From: Peronospora farinosa
Taxonomy: Eukaryota > Oomycota > Peronosporomycetes > Peronosporales > Peronosporaceae
Length of the DNA: 64,000 nt
Direction: 5' to 3'
Assembly (NCBI GenBank): GCA_947646735.1
Contig: CANTFK010000756.1
Span: 243,682-307,681 of the forward strand
Shown here one piece after another: positions 9,849-20,395 of the stretch. Positions within the stretch are counted from its first letter, which is position 1. Every line of letters starts with the position of its first letter. Both the position numbers and the translations under genes were made by a program. The notes beneath the pieces were generated by a model, which worked only from the letters and a program-made list of their open reading frames with translations, had not been told where the DNA came from and made no database searches.

Positions 9849-12389
9849 TTATTCAGATAATTCCAAAGTGCAGTTAGTAGCAAGCAAACAATTCCCATCC
9901 CACCGCTTTTTGTAGTACTCAGTGATGTAACGTCCATTCTTACGCCAGATCTCCCATTCTGTTTGCTCTTTCAACGAGAGCTTTGGAAACAGATCGTCGA
10001 GCATACTATAGTCAGTCTCAATATTGTGAAGCAGCATTGTATCCATCACATTGTCGTAGCGTAGACGTTGATTGCCACGCACAACAGACAACCTGCGACC
10101 CGGCATGTTACTATAGACTGCACGCTCGCCAAACGGAACATTGCGCTTAAGCGAGCGTCCAATACCATTTTGGATGAATCCTCCTTCTGGAACACCCGTG
10201 ATATCCGCCAGCGTGTTGAGCATATCGTAGTGTTCGACAGCATCTTCGATCAAGAGTCCCGCAGCTTTTCCTAGTCGTCCCTCTGCAATAATGGCGCCTG
10301 CCACTCGCGTCACGGATTCTTCTTCGTTGTATATAATGTCAATTTCAGGTGTAGTACCATGATCACCCATAATGACAACAATCGTGTCTTCGAGTATGCC
10401 TTCGTCCTTCATGCGGTCCAAAAATTTGCCGAGTTCCATATCGGTGAAGTACCGGGCCTCGTAATATTGTCGAATCTCTTTTGCTTTCTTCTCTCCGTCA
10501 TAAAGCACGGAAAAATCGGGTTTTTTAGAGTTCGCGTACCATGTAGGCACGGCTACAAATGGTGAATGACTAGTCGTGGTATATTGCGTGAGGAATAACG
10601 GCATTTTCGGCTCACCGTTCGCCACTCGTTGTTTTTGCATGATTGTCTTGTTCACAAGCAGGTCGCCAAGTATCTTGAAATTCAAGTCATCATGAACACC
10701 CCAATGATACGCTCGCTTCTCCTTGCCTGACCAATCTGTATGGGGAATTTTAAGATTGTTTTCGGCCAGCTTCTTTACCTGATTCACATCCCAAACGGTG
10801 TCGAAGCCATGCGTAGGGAAAAATATGTCCCACTGGTCTAGGGTGATAGAACACCCGGTATAGAAAAAAGTCTCGTACCCCTTAGCCGAAAATAGCTGTG
10901 GTAGACCAGCTAGTTTCGTGCCATTTTTTCCTCCCGAAAGGCCGGTTTTCGTAGCGCTGTCATACGGAACCTGAGCGAACAAGATGCTTTCCACCGACCG
11001 GCTGGTAGGAATGCTTGTCCAGAGATTGCGGAGACCAACTCCACGTTTCGCCCATCTGTCGAAATTTGGCGTAATAGTGAGGTTTGTGCCCCTGTACAGG
11101 TTGGATGGGTCGTCCTTCCCGACCATGTAATGCGAATCTCGGAAGCGAAAAGACTCGACTCCAATGACAATAACGTTTGGTGGGTTGTCGTTTGAGACAT
11201 TAACATCGAAAGCGAGATCTCCGCGAAATCCCGTTGTCAGGCGGTAAAGTGAATCATTACCGAAAAGCTTGTATCTTTCGGTCGGGTGTATATACGTCTT
11301 CATCCAAGATAGATTGCTATTCACATTCGTGTACGTGGCATCTGTCGCTGAAGGCTGCAGTGCATGTCCAAACAGCTCATTCAAAGTCGCGTTCAGCGCC
11401 ACGTATGCCACCACTGGTGAAAACGCATAGCGTGCTATCACAACAATCGCGGGGATTACCACAAGGACCACGAAAAGAACGGCAATTCGGATAGCATGAT
11501 TTACAATAGGCTCTCCACATCTCCTCACTGGAGAATTTTCTGCCTCGGCTACGTCTTGTTCTTCTTCAAGCGCAAGTTCGACATACTTTGCGCGTTCAAA
11601 AACCCTTCCAGTTTCATTTTGTCCTCGATTCTTGACCAGGATCGCTACCAAGTGCGTTGGGTTCCAGCACGCAAGGTCAGCCCAGCTCGCGCATGCCCTA
11701 ACGAGAGCAAACACTGTAGCAGCAGTCACTAGAAGAGCTACCATTGTGTAGGCTCTTTGGAACTCCTCAATTGAAATGGGGGCATCTTTCAAATGTTGTT
11801 TCTCCCTGATCAATGTGGCCAATAAGTCTATGGAGAATCGCATATTCCGATTAATGACAAGCAACAAGTCGAAAGCAAATGGCGCTATCACAACAACAAA
11901 CAAAACCCACGAGACTGTGAACGTCGCGATGTTGCCGATGACTCGGACAAGTTGCTCATGGTTTTGAGGACTCCATCGTTTGACAACTTCGAGCTTTAGC
12001 GTATCACATAGCCATAAAATACACGCCACATAGGTCGTGCAGACAAAGTCTTCCATGAACCCGAGACTCAGAGCGGCAAATTTAAAGGATACCGTGTAGT
12101 CTTGAAGACTGCCGTACATGGTAGCCAACGCCTTGAGAGCAATGCACCGACTGACCGAGAAGCAGAAAAGTAGGAAAACGAATACGAACAACCATCCAAA
12201 CCACGGGCGAGTCACGACATCTGCGATCCAAAAGGTTTTTGTCGACTCTGTCCTCGGTTGAGCTGTTTGTAAGATTGGTACCTCGATCTCTCCGTCATTA
12301 ATGTCAAGGGGTTCAGGAAGAAGATGTTGCACCGATAGCTGGTCCTCGTCCACGGTGCTCGTTTCAGATAAAGGATGGGATTCCATCAT
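9849..12389 (-). CDS. Polytopic LtaS/sulfatase-type membrane enzyme
   Basis: This 846-aa protein has about five N-terminal transmembrane helices (starting near residues 60, 110, 150, 215 and 300). A large extracytoplasmic alkaline-phosphatase-superfamily domain (sulfatase fold, about 395-770) follows. Metal and nucleophile positions of the LtaS/phosphoethanolamine-transferase group are visible: GVESF near 408, a Thr in SIPTSRS near 460 and GDHG near 674, with THSPF (H) earlier. By family, such enzymes transfer phospho-alcohol groups from phospholipids to glycans or lipids, or hydrolyse sulfate or phosphate esters. The actual substrate in oomycetes is unknown. It could modify GPI or cell-surface glycans. 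Either of two adjacent ATGs (12389 or 12386) may be used. There are no introns. Confidence 0.85.
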   Translation of the reverse strand: MMESHPLSETSTVDEDQLSVQHLLPEPLDINDGEIEVPILQTAQPRTESTKTFWIADVVTRPWFGWLFVFVFLLFCFSVSRCIALKALATMYGSLQDYTVSFKFAALSLGFMEDFVCTTYVACILWLCDTLKLEVVKRWSPQNHEQLVRVIGNIATFTVSWVLFVVVIAPFAFDLLLVINRNMRFSIDLLATLIREKQHLKDAPISIEEFQRAYTMVALLVTAATVFALVRACASWADLACWNPTHLVAILVKNRGQNETGRVFERAKYVELALEEEQDVAEAENSPVRRCGEPIVNHAIRIAVLFVVLVVIPAIVVIARYAFSPVVAYVALNATLNELFGHALQPSATDATYTNVNSNLSWMKTYIHPTERYKLFGNDSLYRLTTGFRGDLAFDVNVSNDNPPNVIVIGVESFRFRDSHYMVGKDDPSNLYRGTNLTITPNFDRWAKRGVGLRNLWTSIPTSRSVESILFAQVPYDSATKTGLSGGKNGTKLAGLPQLFSAKGYETFFYTGCSITLDQWDIFFPTHGFDTVWDVNQVKKLAENNLKIPHTDWSGKEKRAYHWGVHDDLNFKILGDLLVNKTIMQKQRVANGEPKMPLFLTQYTTTSHSPFVAVPTWYANSKKPDFSVLYDGEKKAKEIRQYYEARYFTDMELGKFLDRMKDEGILEDTIVVIMGDHGTTPEIDIIYNEEESVTRVAGAIIAEGRLGKAAGLLIEDAVEHYDMLNTLADITGVPEGGFIQNGIGRSLKRNVPFGERAVYSNMPGRRLSVVRGNQRLRYDNVMDTMLLHNIETDYSMLDDLFPKLSLKEQTEWEIWRKNGRYITEYYKKRWDGNCLLATNCTLELSE

Positions 12390-12850
12390 GACAATATCGA
12401 CTCAATTACTTGGAATGTGAGAGACCCAGAGAGAGAGCCAAAGAATGGTAAGATCGAGAGCTATTTCTAATCCATTCCAAAGCGCACTTTGTCTTTTTTT
12501 TGGTGTAGGAGCTCCCCATCTCGTCCGGACAATCGGACGAATGGTGGCTGCGTGTCAGACGAAGCATTGGACATAGAGATCGTATAAGAGTTTTCAATGA
12601 GGATGAGAAAAGAGACTGTCTCTTTATCGTAAGGCATTCGAGTATTCAAGAAGATGTCTTGTATTGACTATGAGGACTTTACCGTTCCGGTTGCTGGTTG
12701 ACAGATGTCTTGGAATATTTCTGTTGCTAGGCGTAGATAGATGCTATTCATACTATATCACTGTTTCTTGACAGCGATCGCTTGGAGATATATAGTCCAC
12801 TGGGTGTTGATATTTGTCCAACACTTGTTCGTTCCTACGCAGTCCGAGAG

Positions 12851-12936
12851 GATATGAAGAAGAGTCTTACGTGATATGAAGAAGAGTCTTACGTGATATG
12901 AAGAAGAGTCTTAAGTGATATGAAGAAGAGTCTTAT
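12851..12936. repeat. 22-bp tandem repeat, about 3.9 copies
   Basis: The unit GATATGAAGAAGAGTCTTAC plus GT is repeated at 12851, 12873, 12895 and 12917. The first two copies are identical. Copy 3 has one change (TTAAGT) and copy 4 is truncated. It lies about 460 bp upstream of the LtaS-like gene start. Confidence 0.9.
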
Positions 12937-13663
12937 GAGGGTCTCAAACTGTTGACACCGAATGGAAGCAGCCACGCCACAATATGTTGGCGAGTACAAA
13001 TCGACACCTTGGCTAGCTTTTCATCATAACGTATCAGATGGAGGCGTGGTTGTACTCCTGAACGATCAATATACTTGGTATGTTTTGATATACCGTTGGC
13101 ATTTGAATGCATTCCAGACGATTCCACTTCCACCGTCATGGAGTAGATCACAGTTTGCGGCGCAAAATATGTGTTTATATTACTGCATTTAGCCTCTTGC
13201 TTGAACTTCCTTCCGTCTCAAAGGTATAGACAATTTGATCAAGCACTGTATCAGACTCAATTACACAAGACGACATCGTTAAAATAATGACGTGAAAATG
13301 TGATGGTTTATGTGGCAGGAGTTATCGATATCTGTCATCTATTTATGTGGTAGTAAGTACCTTTAAAATCTACCATGCTTGTTATGCCTTGTGCTATACT
13401 GTAGCCCCTTGCAAGAAAAGCTTTCGTTTCATTCGTAGAAGATTTGCTGAACAGTCGCGTGCTGACGCAACTTTAGTCTTCGTTCCTGTTTATTGCCCTC
13501 TTTTCAACGACGATATTGTCAGCTCAATATTCCTGGTAAGGTTTGATGTCCTATATAATGAGAAAGAGCAATTATTCATTAAACCGGTTGTTTTAGTACC
13601 CCTTTTTTGCAATAATTTTCAGCAGAAACGAGATGTCGCTGCTATCAAACTTCAGCTAATCCT

Positions 13664-13689
13664 TACTTAAGCATAAAATTGCTTAAGTA
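13664..13689. repeat. 10-bp perfect inverted repeat with 6-nt loop
   Basis: TACTTAAGCA (13664-13673) and its exact complement TGCTTAAGTA (13680-13689) flank TAAAAT. It may be a regulatory palindrome or a remnant of a small element; I see no target duplication. Confidence 0.6.
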
Positions 13690-13923
13690 GAAAATATTAT
13701 TCTGTACGAATAAACGAGTTTTGGCGTCTGCCACACCACGAAACACAATAAAGTATGGCTGGCGAGGAACGTACGTTATGCTGCTTGATGCTGCTTTCAT
13801 TGACCTGTTGCTCAATACCTGTCTATACAGAACTTCAATTCCTATTCTTTTATTGCACTACCACTGACATGATGACACTTTTTATTATCTAAATTATAAT
13901 GACAATTAGTTGCGATAAAAGAG

Positions 13924-14878
13924 ATGGCGGCCACGCCCGCTATTGTTGAAAAGGAAGAAGAAGAGGAACATCCGTTACAAACGGGATGGTCACTGTGGTC
14001 AGTGATTGTAATGCAAAATAAAATATAGAAACCATTGGATCAATGCTGAGAATATCTGACGTGATTTTGTGTCATTGGACGCAGGTACGACAAGAAAATG
14101 CCGAAGAAAATTGATGTTGGGTGCGTGAAATGTTGCAATTGTTAACGCTGTTTGTTGGTAAGAACTGACACTTGTAGTTTTCTTTTGATTATAGAACGTA
14201 CCAGTCGAACTTACAGAAAATTGCCACTTTCAGTACAGTGGAGGATTTCTGGCGGTCAGTAGTAGCTGTGATGATATTAAGAGAGAGGAGAGAAGAAGCT
14301 CAAGGTGGTTTGTTTTTTTGGTGATTCTGCTTGTTGTTATTGTAGCCACTATATTCATGTGAAGCGTCCATCACAGCTGAGCCGAGATCTGAACCTGTAT
14401 TTGTTCCGTGATCAGTCCAACTGTGCCCCAATGTGGGAGGCATTTCCGCAGGGTGGTTGCTGGATTCTAAAGATTAAGAAAAAAGCCAATGTGCTTGGAA
14501 AAATGTGGCAGGATCTGGTCTTTGCCGCTGTTGGTGAAGCTTTTGAGCAGCTTGATGTCGTGGGCATCGCCGTGGCCATCCGCTCCAAGGAGGATATGCT
14601 GTCTGTCTGGAATGCTGACAACTCGGATGATAGCACGCGCTTTGCCATCGGGTGTGTACTGAGTTTGACGGATTGAGTATATTGGTACCACACTAATGAA
14701 TGTGTTTTATTTTATTGTTTTGCTCGTTGATAGCGAGAAGCTGAAGGAAATTCTTATGCTAGACTCCAATACGCTGGTGGAGTACAAATTCCACGCGAAC
14801 TCGATCCGGGACATGTCGACCTTTCGTAACGCAAAGCCGTACGTCTTTGCTGCTGCGACGCCAGCCACAGCCAATTAA
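13924..14878 (+). CDS. Class II eIF4E (4EHP/eIF4E2-like) cap-binding protein
   Basis: There are five exons: join(13924..13997, 14085..14120, 14195..14254, 14346..14651, 14734..14878). Every intron (74-91 bp) has GT..AG ends and interrupts a codon after its second base. The product is 206 aa. It folds as an eIF4E cap-binding protein, with VEDFWRHY at 52-59 and the cap-stacking MWE at 86-88. A Tyr (Y39 in GTYQSNL) sits at the position of human Trp56. That substitution, the RPSQL segment and the LVEYKFHANSI block near the C-terminus match class II eIF4E/4EHP better than canonical eIF4E. By family it binds mRNA caps and often represses translation because it binds eIF4G weakly. The Glu-run at 11-15 precedes the core. 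It is tail-to-tail with the trehalase gene, 217 bp apart. Confidence 0.92.
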
Positions 14879-15095
14879 GCCCAAGTTGGAAGCCAAGTTT
14901 ATTGACTATGTCCCAGGATTCGAGCAGTAGCTTGTCTGCAGACGACCTTAACGCAATAAAAGCGGAGGCATCTGTGAGGCAACATTGTGCACACCATCGC
15001 GTTATTGCTTTATACAAAACTTCCCTTTTTGTATGTATCGATTGTTATATGCTGATTCATTCATTGCTACCACCTACCAAGGCACTTGATGCCTC

Positions 15096-17345
15096 TTAAT
15101 CTGCAAGCAAAAGATTCTGATGAATCGTGAGGAATTTCAAAATCACGCCGTTTGTCCAACCGAAGCCAAACTGCGAGAAGTACTCACCGCCAGCACCTAA
15201 TCCACCGATTTCAGACGCATTGTACTTTTCAAACATCAAACCCGACTGCTTCCAAGCCGTAAGACTAGTTCGTGTCCATATTTGTGACAACTCGCGAGCC
15301 AAATTGTGCGATTCCGTGGTATTAACGGCCAGCAAGCCCTCTACGACAATATCTTGCTCCGGCGGCCATGCATTGGGCGAGTCCCATTGTTGACCCGAAA
15401 AAGTGGTTGTCGTTTGCACACCACCGACTTGAATTAGTCCTGAGTTCTTGAGTGAAGTCACGACGTTTTTCAGACGGTCAATGTTGGTTGCATTGTACGC
15501 TTTCGCCCACAGCGGTGTGTAGTCGGATACAGAAACAATAGTTGAATGAGTGTCCGTCTCCAGATCGTAATCCTTCCAGGTTTGATGCTTGTCGCTCCAC
15601 AAAATTGCGTCAATGGCTTCGAGTCGTCTAGCAGCAGCGCGCTCAAAAAAGTGTGCCTGCTCTTTATTGCCAAAGTGTTCGTTAAACTCCATCAGGTTGC
15701 GTTCTACCCGGTACATGATCGAATTCAGATCAACAGGAACCACAGAAGAAGTCAACATCGTTGTCATGTCTAATGGGTCTCGCAACCAGCGGCTACTGAA
15801 GTCCCACCCGCTCTCGGCAGCAGCAATCACATTGTTGTAGTACTTGTCCTTGTGTCGCTCCGTGGCCGCAGCATTGCCATCGTCCATATGAATGGTGCGG
15901 TCAAAAATTTCAGAAGCAATCAAAACATCCTCCCGATACGATTCGGGTCGTGGATGGTTGGCATTGGACGTGTAGCGGTTCAAAACGTATGTGGTTTTAT
16001 TCGTTGCTCCCGCCCTCGAATCCCCTCGTGTTAACTCGACTGCATGCCCACAAGGTCCATGCTGCATCCAGAAGTCATACTCACGCTCCAGAATAGGCAA
16101 TGCAGCTCGTAGATATTCGTCATCGTACTCCGTGTCGGTGCCGTTAACTGAAAGACGAGCAACTAATTTGACCATATCCGAGAGCATGGGCGGCTGGGAC
16201 CGCGTCAAATAGTAGATTCTCCCTCCATTGGGCACAAACCCAAACTCAAACACGTACTCCAGAAGATGATTTACAATGCCACGTGCAGTGACGGCCATAT
16301 CACTCACCAAAAGTCCTTGTACAATCCAGTAGGAATCCCAATAATAGCTTTCGCGGAAGCGTCCACCGGGTACAATCAACACGTTAGCAGGCTGATTCAG
16401 AATTGGTTCACCCAGCTTCCGAGAACCAAGGAGTGATCCTTTCACGTGCGGGTTGCGAATTCGCCCAAGACTCGGCCATATCTGGTGCAGACTAAACGCC
16501 CATTCCCGGAGTTCTTCGTCTTGTATGTCAGCTACCATAGGCGGGTGAAATTGCTCCTGGTAGTCGATAGGCGTGATCGGCAGCAGATCCGTTCCTGGCA
16601 AGTCAAAGTGGTCATCAATAAACCGCCGCAATTGTTGCTCGTGCGTGTGATGGACGTTGTCTCGGTACTCGGTCATCGCCAGTTCACGATGCTGGAAATC
16701 CATCAAGATGTCAAACGCACTGCTGTTTACCTTGATGGGCATATCGACAAAGTACTTGCTATCCGAGTAGACGTTGGCCATCTGAACAGCATGCAACAAG
16801 GGCCCACGACAGTAAATATCCATAGATCGCTCTAGCTCCACATTCATGCCTAGCGGAACCTCTTTGTCAGTATAGAGTTTACTCAGCTCGGGTGATCGAG
16901 TCTTCATGTGACGAAGAAAAGAGCGCAGACGATTGCCACCGCTTATAAATTTGCCACCAGAACGATGCAGTGAAAACGTTGGTGCTTTTTGGACCCCATG
17001 GCCAATTGATCTGGTCGACAGTACCTTTAGACTAATAGCAACCACGACCATAACGACCACAATTTCCAGTGCCCGTAGCAAAGTCTTACAACTTGAGCCC
17101 GTCCTCTTCGGTGCAATATCTTTATTATCGGCATCTTGACGCTTCAACAGGTCGTGTTTTTGATCACTACCCCGAGTCTCTGGAATTAAAGGCAGCGTCT
17201 CCTTTTCACGAGCAACGTCACGGTCGTCCCGCCACTTGATGCAATCGGCAAACAATAAAGCACGTTTGAAAGCTCCGACCTTGTGACTAGAATTTTCTGC
17301 TGTAGAGTTACAGCTTGAAGCAAAACTCGGGGACGACGGGGACAT
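15096..17345 (-). CDS. Membrane-anchored GH37 trehalase
   Basis: This 749-aa enzyme hydrolyses trehalose to two glucoses. A cytoplasmic N-terminus of about 90 residues precedes one transmembrane segment (EIVVVMVVVAISLKVL), giving a type II topology with the catalytic domain outside the cytosol. Trehalase signature 1 (PGGRFRESYYWDSYW) is near residue 325 and signature 2 (QWDSPNAWPP) near 652. The catalytic Asp in ESGWDFSSRW, the Glu in MFEKY and the Gly-rich GAGGEY loop near the C-terminus are all present. It is paralogous to the secreted trehalase at 27240, sharing long identical blocks around the signatures, and lies about 10 kb from the trehalose synthase. No introns or damage. Confidence 0.95.
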   Translation of the reverse strand: MSPSSPSFASSCNSTAENSSHKVGAFKRALLFADCIKWRDDRDVAREKETLPLIPETRGSDQKHDLLKRQDADNKDIAPKRTGSSCKTLLRALEIVVVMVVVAISLKVLSTRSIGHGVQKAPTFSLHRSGGKFISGGNRLRSFLRHMKTRSPELSKLYTDKEVPLGMNVELERSMDIYCRGPLLHAVQMANVYSDSKYFVDMPIKVNSSAFDILMDFQHRELAMTEYRDNVHHTHEQQLRRFIDDHFDLPGTDLLPITPIDYQEQFHPPMVADIQDEELREWAFSLHQIWPSLGRIRNPHVKGSLLGSRKLGEPILNQPANVLIVPGGRFRESYYWDSYWIVQGLLVSDMAVTARGIVNHLLEYVFEFGFVPNGGRIYYLTRSQPPMLSDMVKLVARLSVNGTDTEYDDEYLRAALPILEREYDFWMQHGPCGHAVELTRGDSRAGATNKTTYVLNRYTSNANHPRPESYREDVLIASEIFDRTIHMDDGNAAATERHKDKYYNNVIAAAESGWDFSSRWLRDPLDMTTMLTSSVVPVDLNSIMYRVERNLMEFNEHFGNKEQAHFFERAAARRLEAIDAILWSDKHQTWKDYDLETDTHSTIVSVSDYTPLWAKAYNATNIDRLKNVVTSLKNSGLIQVGGVQTTTTFSGQQWDSPNAWPPEQDIVVEGLLAVNTTESHNLARELSQIWTRTSLTAWKQSGLMFEKYNASEIGGLGAGGEYFSQFGFGWTNGVILKFLTIHQNLLLAD

Positions 17346-18034
17346 TGACTGGTTAGCGTGAAGAATCTAGTACACGCTTGAACAAAAGTTGACAAATGAC
17401 AACGATAGAGGTCCTTGAAAACAAAAGACCTTGAGGACCAATGTTTTATTCTCACGGCGCTTCCCAGAGGTACATCCATATACATGTTGAAGCTGTAAAA
17501 ACTATCTGTATTACTTACTTGGCCAAGTGCCGGATCAATTTCTATCAAAACACTAACGATTGTTGGATTCATATCGGACATGAAAAGGGGTTTGAAGCAA
17601 ATTCCTAGGAGTATCGTCTGGAGGTAGTGACAATACATACAAAAGTCTACTCTATGAAGTGGCTCGTCGACAAATGTGCTCCAAGGACTTGATTTGGTTG
17701 ACAATTGTCCGTCGAACGTACGTATGTCAAACGCGCTGTTAAAGACGCAATTCACACCCCAAAAAGCAAGATTAATAGCAACAAAGTAAGAAGGGTCAAG
17801 GCTTGGTATTGAATTGTCACGCACCTTAGCAAAGTGTGCGAGTGCGTGACAGACATGACGTCTTTAAGTGTTCCCCCTCCCACTGCAGCGTGGTTTTGCA
17901 CACAGTTTCAAATGTAAAGGAAGAGCAACAGGGCCCCTAAAAATGCAAAGAAGCAATTAATCATCTAGGTGAATGGTGAGGTGAGGTGCGTAGGAGGAAA
18001 GGAAGGAACAATTCGGCATGGCCGACATTCGACA
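17346..18034. other. Intergenic, no supported gene
   Basis: This 689-bp stretch runs from the trehalase start to the TFIIS stop. A 212-codon minus frame (17186-17824) overlaps the trehalase start and shows no domain. I see nothing else. Confidence 0.5.
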
Positions 18035-18955
18035 CTAGCATTTCCATCGATTGCCACAATTGTGGCACATGACAAATACCGTCATCGGTTCATCTGCACT
18101 GCGCGTCTGCTTCTGTGTGTTACTGGTCTTGGACGATTTGCAACGTCCACAAGTAAACAAACCCTTGGTACCTTCAGTACCCGTTTGCTTCTGAATTTTT
18201 TCATGGTTGGCTTCAGCCCAATCCAGACGTGCTTCCTGGAATGCATCATCCCTTAGCTTTTCAATCTGCGCTCGTTTCTCCTCCGTTGCTAGCTCTTCTG
18301 CCGTCATCTTAACCAATTGATCCCCACTGACACTGTCATCCAGCAAATTCTGCCGCAGCTCTCCATTCTTCTTCAAGTTAAACGACAACTGGCGATACTT
18401 GGCCATATACTCCTTCTTCTGTTCTCCAGGAGCTCCCATATGGTACGTTCTTGCCATTGCCACCTCAATAGCAGCCGCCACTTGTCCGACATCTCCGCCA
18501 CCTTCAGAAACTTCTAAAATCTCTTTTACTTTCATCCGTACAGTAGCTCGAACCTTGTCCAGTCCAGCAGGAATAAACGATGAAGAGCTCACTTTAGCTG
18601 CTTCAGGCTTAGGGGCTGTCTTTAGTCCATTAGAGCCAGAAAGTCTTGCTTCCAAAGCCTCTTGAGCCATTTTGCTACTGCTCGATGGCTTGCGCTCTGG
18701 CTCGGAAGTAGCACGAGGGGACAACGCCATGTTCTTCCATGACTTGACCAGCAGACGAGCCAGATTCGCAATCTTTTCGTTTGCGTGTTTACGTAACTTT
18801 CCGACCGTATGTCCCATTTTTGTCTCCTTCAAAATTGTGTACGTTACAGCAGAATTCTCTAATGTACGCAGAATATCCAATGCATTGTCCTCATCCGTCA
18901 CCTCACCTCGTGTGAACTTGAGCAGACGATGATGTAGCTGCTTGGCGTCTTCCAT
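18035..18955 (-). CDS. Transcription elongation factor TFIIS
   Basis: This 306-aa factor helps backtracked RNA polymerase II restart by stimulating transcript cleavage. It has the three TFIIS parts. An N-terminal LW helical domain spans about 1-80 (with LLVKSWK). The central Pol II-binding domain spans about 130-245. The C-terminal zinc ribbon (about 262-306) has CGRC and CHNC ligand pairs ending at the last residue. The acidic catalytic hairpin RSADEPMT is intact. Length matches the family. The ATG at 18953-18955 gives a complete LW domain. Nuclear. Confidence 0.96.
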   Translation of the reverse strand: MEDAKQLHHRLLKFTRGEVTDEDNALDILRTLENSAVTYTILKETKMGHTVGKLRKHANEKIANLARLLVKSWKNMALSPRATSEPERKPSSSSKMAQEALEARLSGSNGLKTAPKPEAAKVSSSSFIPAGLDKVRATVRMKVKEILEVSEGGGDVGQVAAAIEVAMARTYHMGAPGEQKKEYMAKYRQLSFNLKKNGELRQNLLDDSVSGDQLVKMTAEELATEEKRAQIEKLRDDAFQEARLDWAEANHEKIQKQTGTEGTKGLFTCGRCKSSKTSNTQKQTRSADEPMTVFVMCHNCGNRWKC

Positions 18956-20395
18956 GATGAGTTTTACGGCTGTGCAGAAGGTTGTACACGTACCTTTTCA
19001 ACACTTACGACTTATACGTCGCGTACTGGTCTGAGAGCTCTCTCTCGTCTCTTGTTCGACTGACGACTGGTCAGTCTTGAAATAAAAAACGTCTTGAGAA
19101 TGGTGTGGACCCCATCGACTATGTAATTGACATAAGCTTCATTATGGCCATCGCCGTTTTTTATTATGGAACAGAGGAATGAATTCGTCGGAGTCGATGC
19201 TGCAGTTGTTCTTACTTTTTTTAAAAAATACTTGCAACTGTGACCAATGCAACAGTGTCATGTTGATGTGTAAAGTAAGCGGCATTGACTGGGAAACGGT
19301 ATGTAAGGACCTGAGCACGATGGAGTTGCTAGGAAGGCATTGTGCATTATCGATTGAGTCGGCAGATTTACAGCTTTGGAGACGCACATTCCCTCGTCAA
19401 AACGAGAGACGGACACGAAATGAGTGTTAGAAACACGAGCTTGCTGTCAGCAGAGTACTAGATTGTTCTGCCAGCAACTTGAAAAGCATTAAGCATCGTT
19501 CCTTACGCAATCGGCAGCAAATGAAATACGCAAATGTTTTGATGCAGAAGAAGAAGAGGAAGAAGAGGAAGAAAAGAAGAAGAGGAGGAAGAAGAAGAAG
19601 AAAAGATTGTGGCGGACTCGGAAGTAACAGTGGCGATAAAGAGGATGACGTGTATGAGGGCAAAAGTGACCACGACGTCGACAGCAAAACAGACGGAGAC
19701 GACAAAGACAGAGACCGAACTTGCGTCTCAACTGACAAAAGGAAGTAGAACCTGTTTAAAATAATACTCTGAGAACGCCGATATTCTATGTTTATAAAGT
19801 CTATCATTTAAGACAGGTATTAATATATGCTAGGGACAAAGCCGGAAGCAAATAATTTATACTTTGCCGGTACACTAACCTGAAAATGTCTATCTGTTAA
19901 GCAGGTATTCAACTGCTTATTTTTTCTTTAGTACACGCAAAAAACCCTTCATAATTAATGGCTAAGCTTTTAATAATTATCCTATACTTGTCGCAGATGA
20001 TAAATGTCATACATTATAATAGAACTCCGAGACCGATTGTGGCCACTTTCTACTAGCCGATACAAAAAGGGTATTAGTTAAGGGAGTTTTTCTGTACCTG
20101 GTCAAAAACACTTCGTTTCAACTTTATTTGAGCCAATGAGAGCGGAAGAAAGCGAGTCGGTGCATTAATTTAAACAACAGCTTTTCCTCCTAACGACGCG
20201 ACGGCTCCGCGTGAGCGATTCTATTTGCGCTTTCACTTGATCTCACGTCTTGCTTGTTCTCTTGGCTTGGTAATACATACCAACATCTACTTGCTCCTAT
20301 ATAGTACACTATCTGACGGTCTTTCTATTGCATATGATACGATATTTTGTTGACGACTACCCGCGATAAAGCTGTCGCCATTTGTAGCAACTAGG
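18956..20395. other. Intergenic with purine-rich microsatellite; possible gene remnant
   Basis: This 1.44 kb gap contains a (GAA/GGA)n tract at about 19543-19607. Frames on either side (19179-19430, with IDWETVCKDL and a Cys pair; and 19479-19748, Lys/Arg then Asp-rich) could be pieces of a decayed or spliced nuclear protein gene. I cannot join them into a convincing model. A motif GTCTATC-TTAAG-CAGGTATT occurs twice, at about 19799 and 19889. The rest, up to the USP gene, is AT-rich with no gene seen. Confidence 0.45.

Larger units (their letters stand above)
12390..13923. other. Intergenic region with small repeats, no supported gene
   Basis: This 1.5 kb gap lies between the divergent LtaS-like and eIF4E genes and should contain both promoters. 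Short frames (12962-13192, 13347-13670) show no domain. It holds the 22-bp tandem repeat at 12851-12936 and a palindrome at 13664-13689, listed separately. Confidence 0.5.

Noticed and set aside
17186..17824. 212-codon minus frame upstream of the membrane trehalase
   Set aside because: It overlaps the trehalase N-terminus in another frame and shows no recognisable domain or signal.
19479..19748. Lys/Arg-rich and Asp-rich 89-codon frame
   Set aside because: Its start is created by a purine microsatellite; it may belong to a decayed gene, but I cannot support a product.
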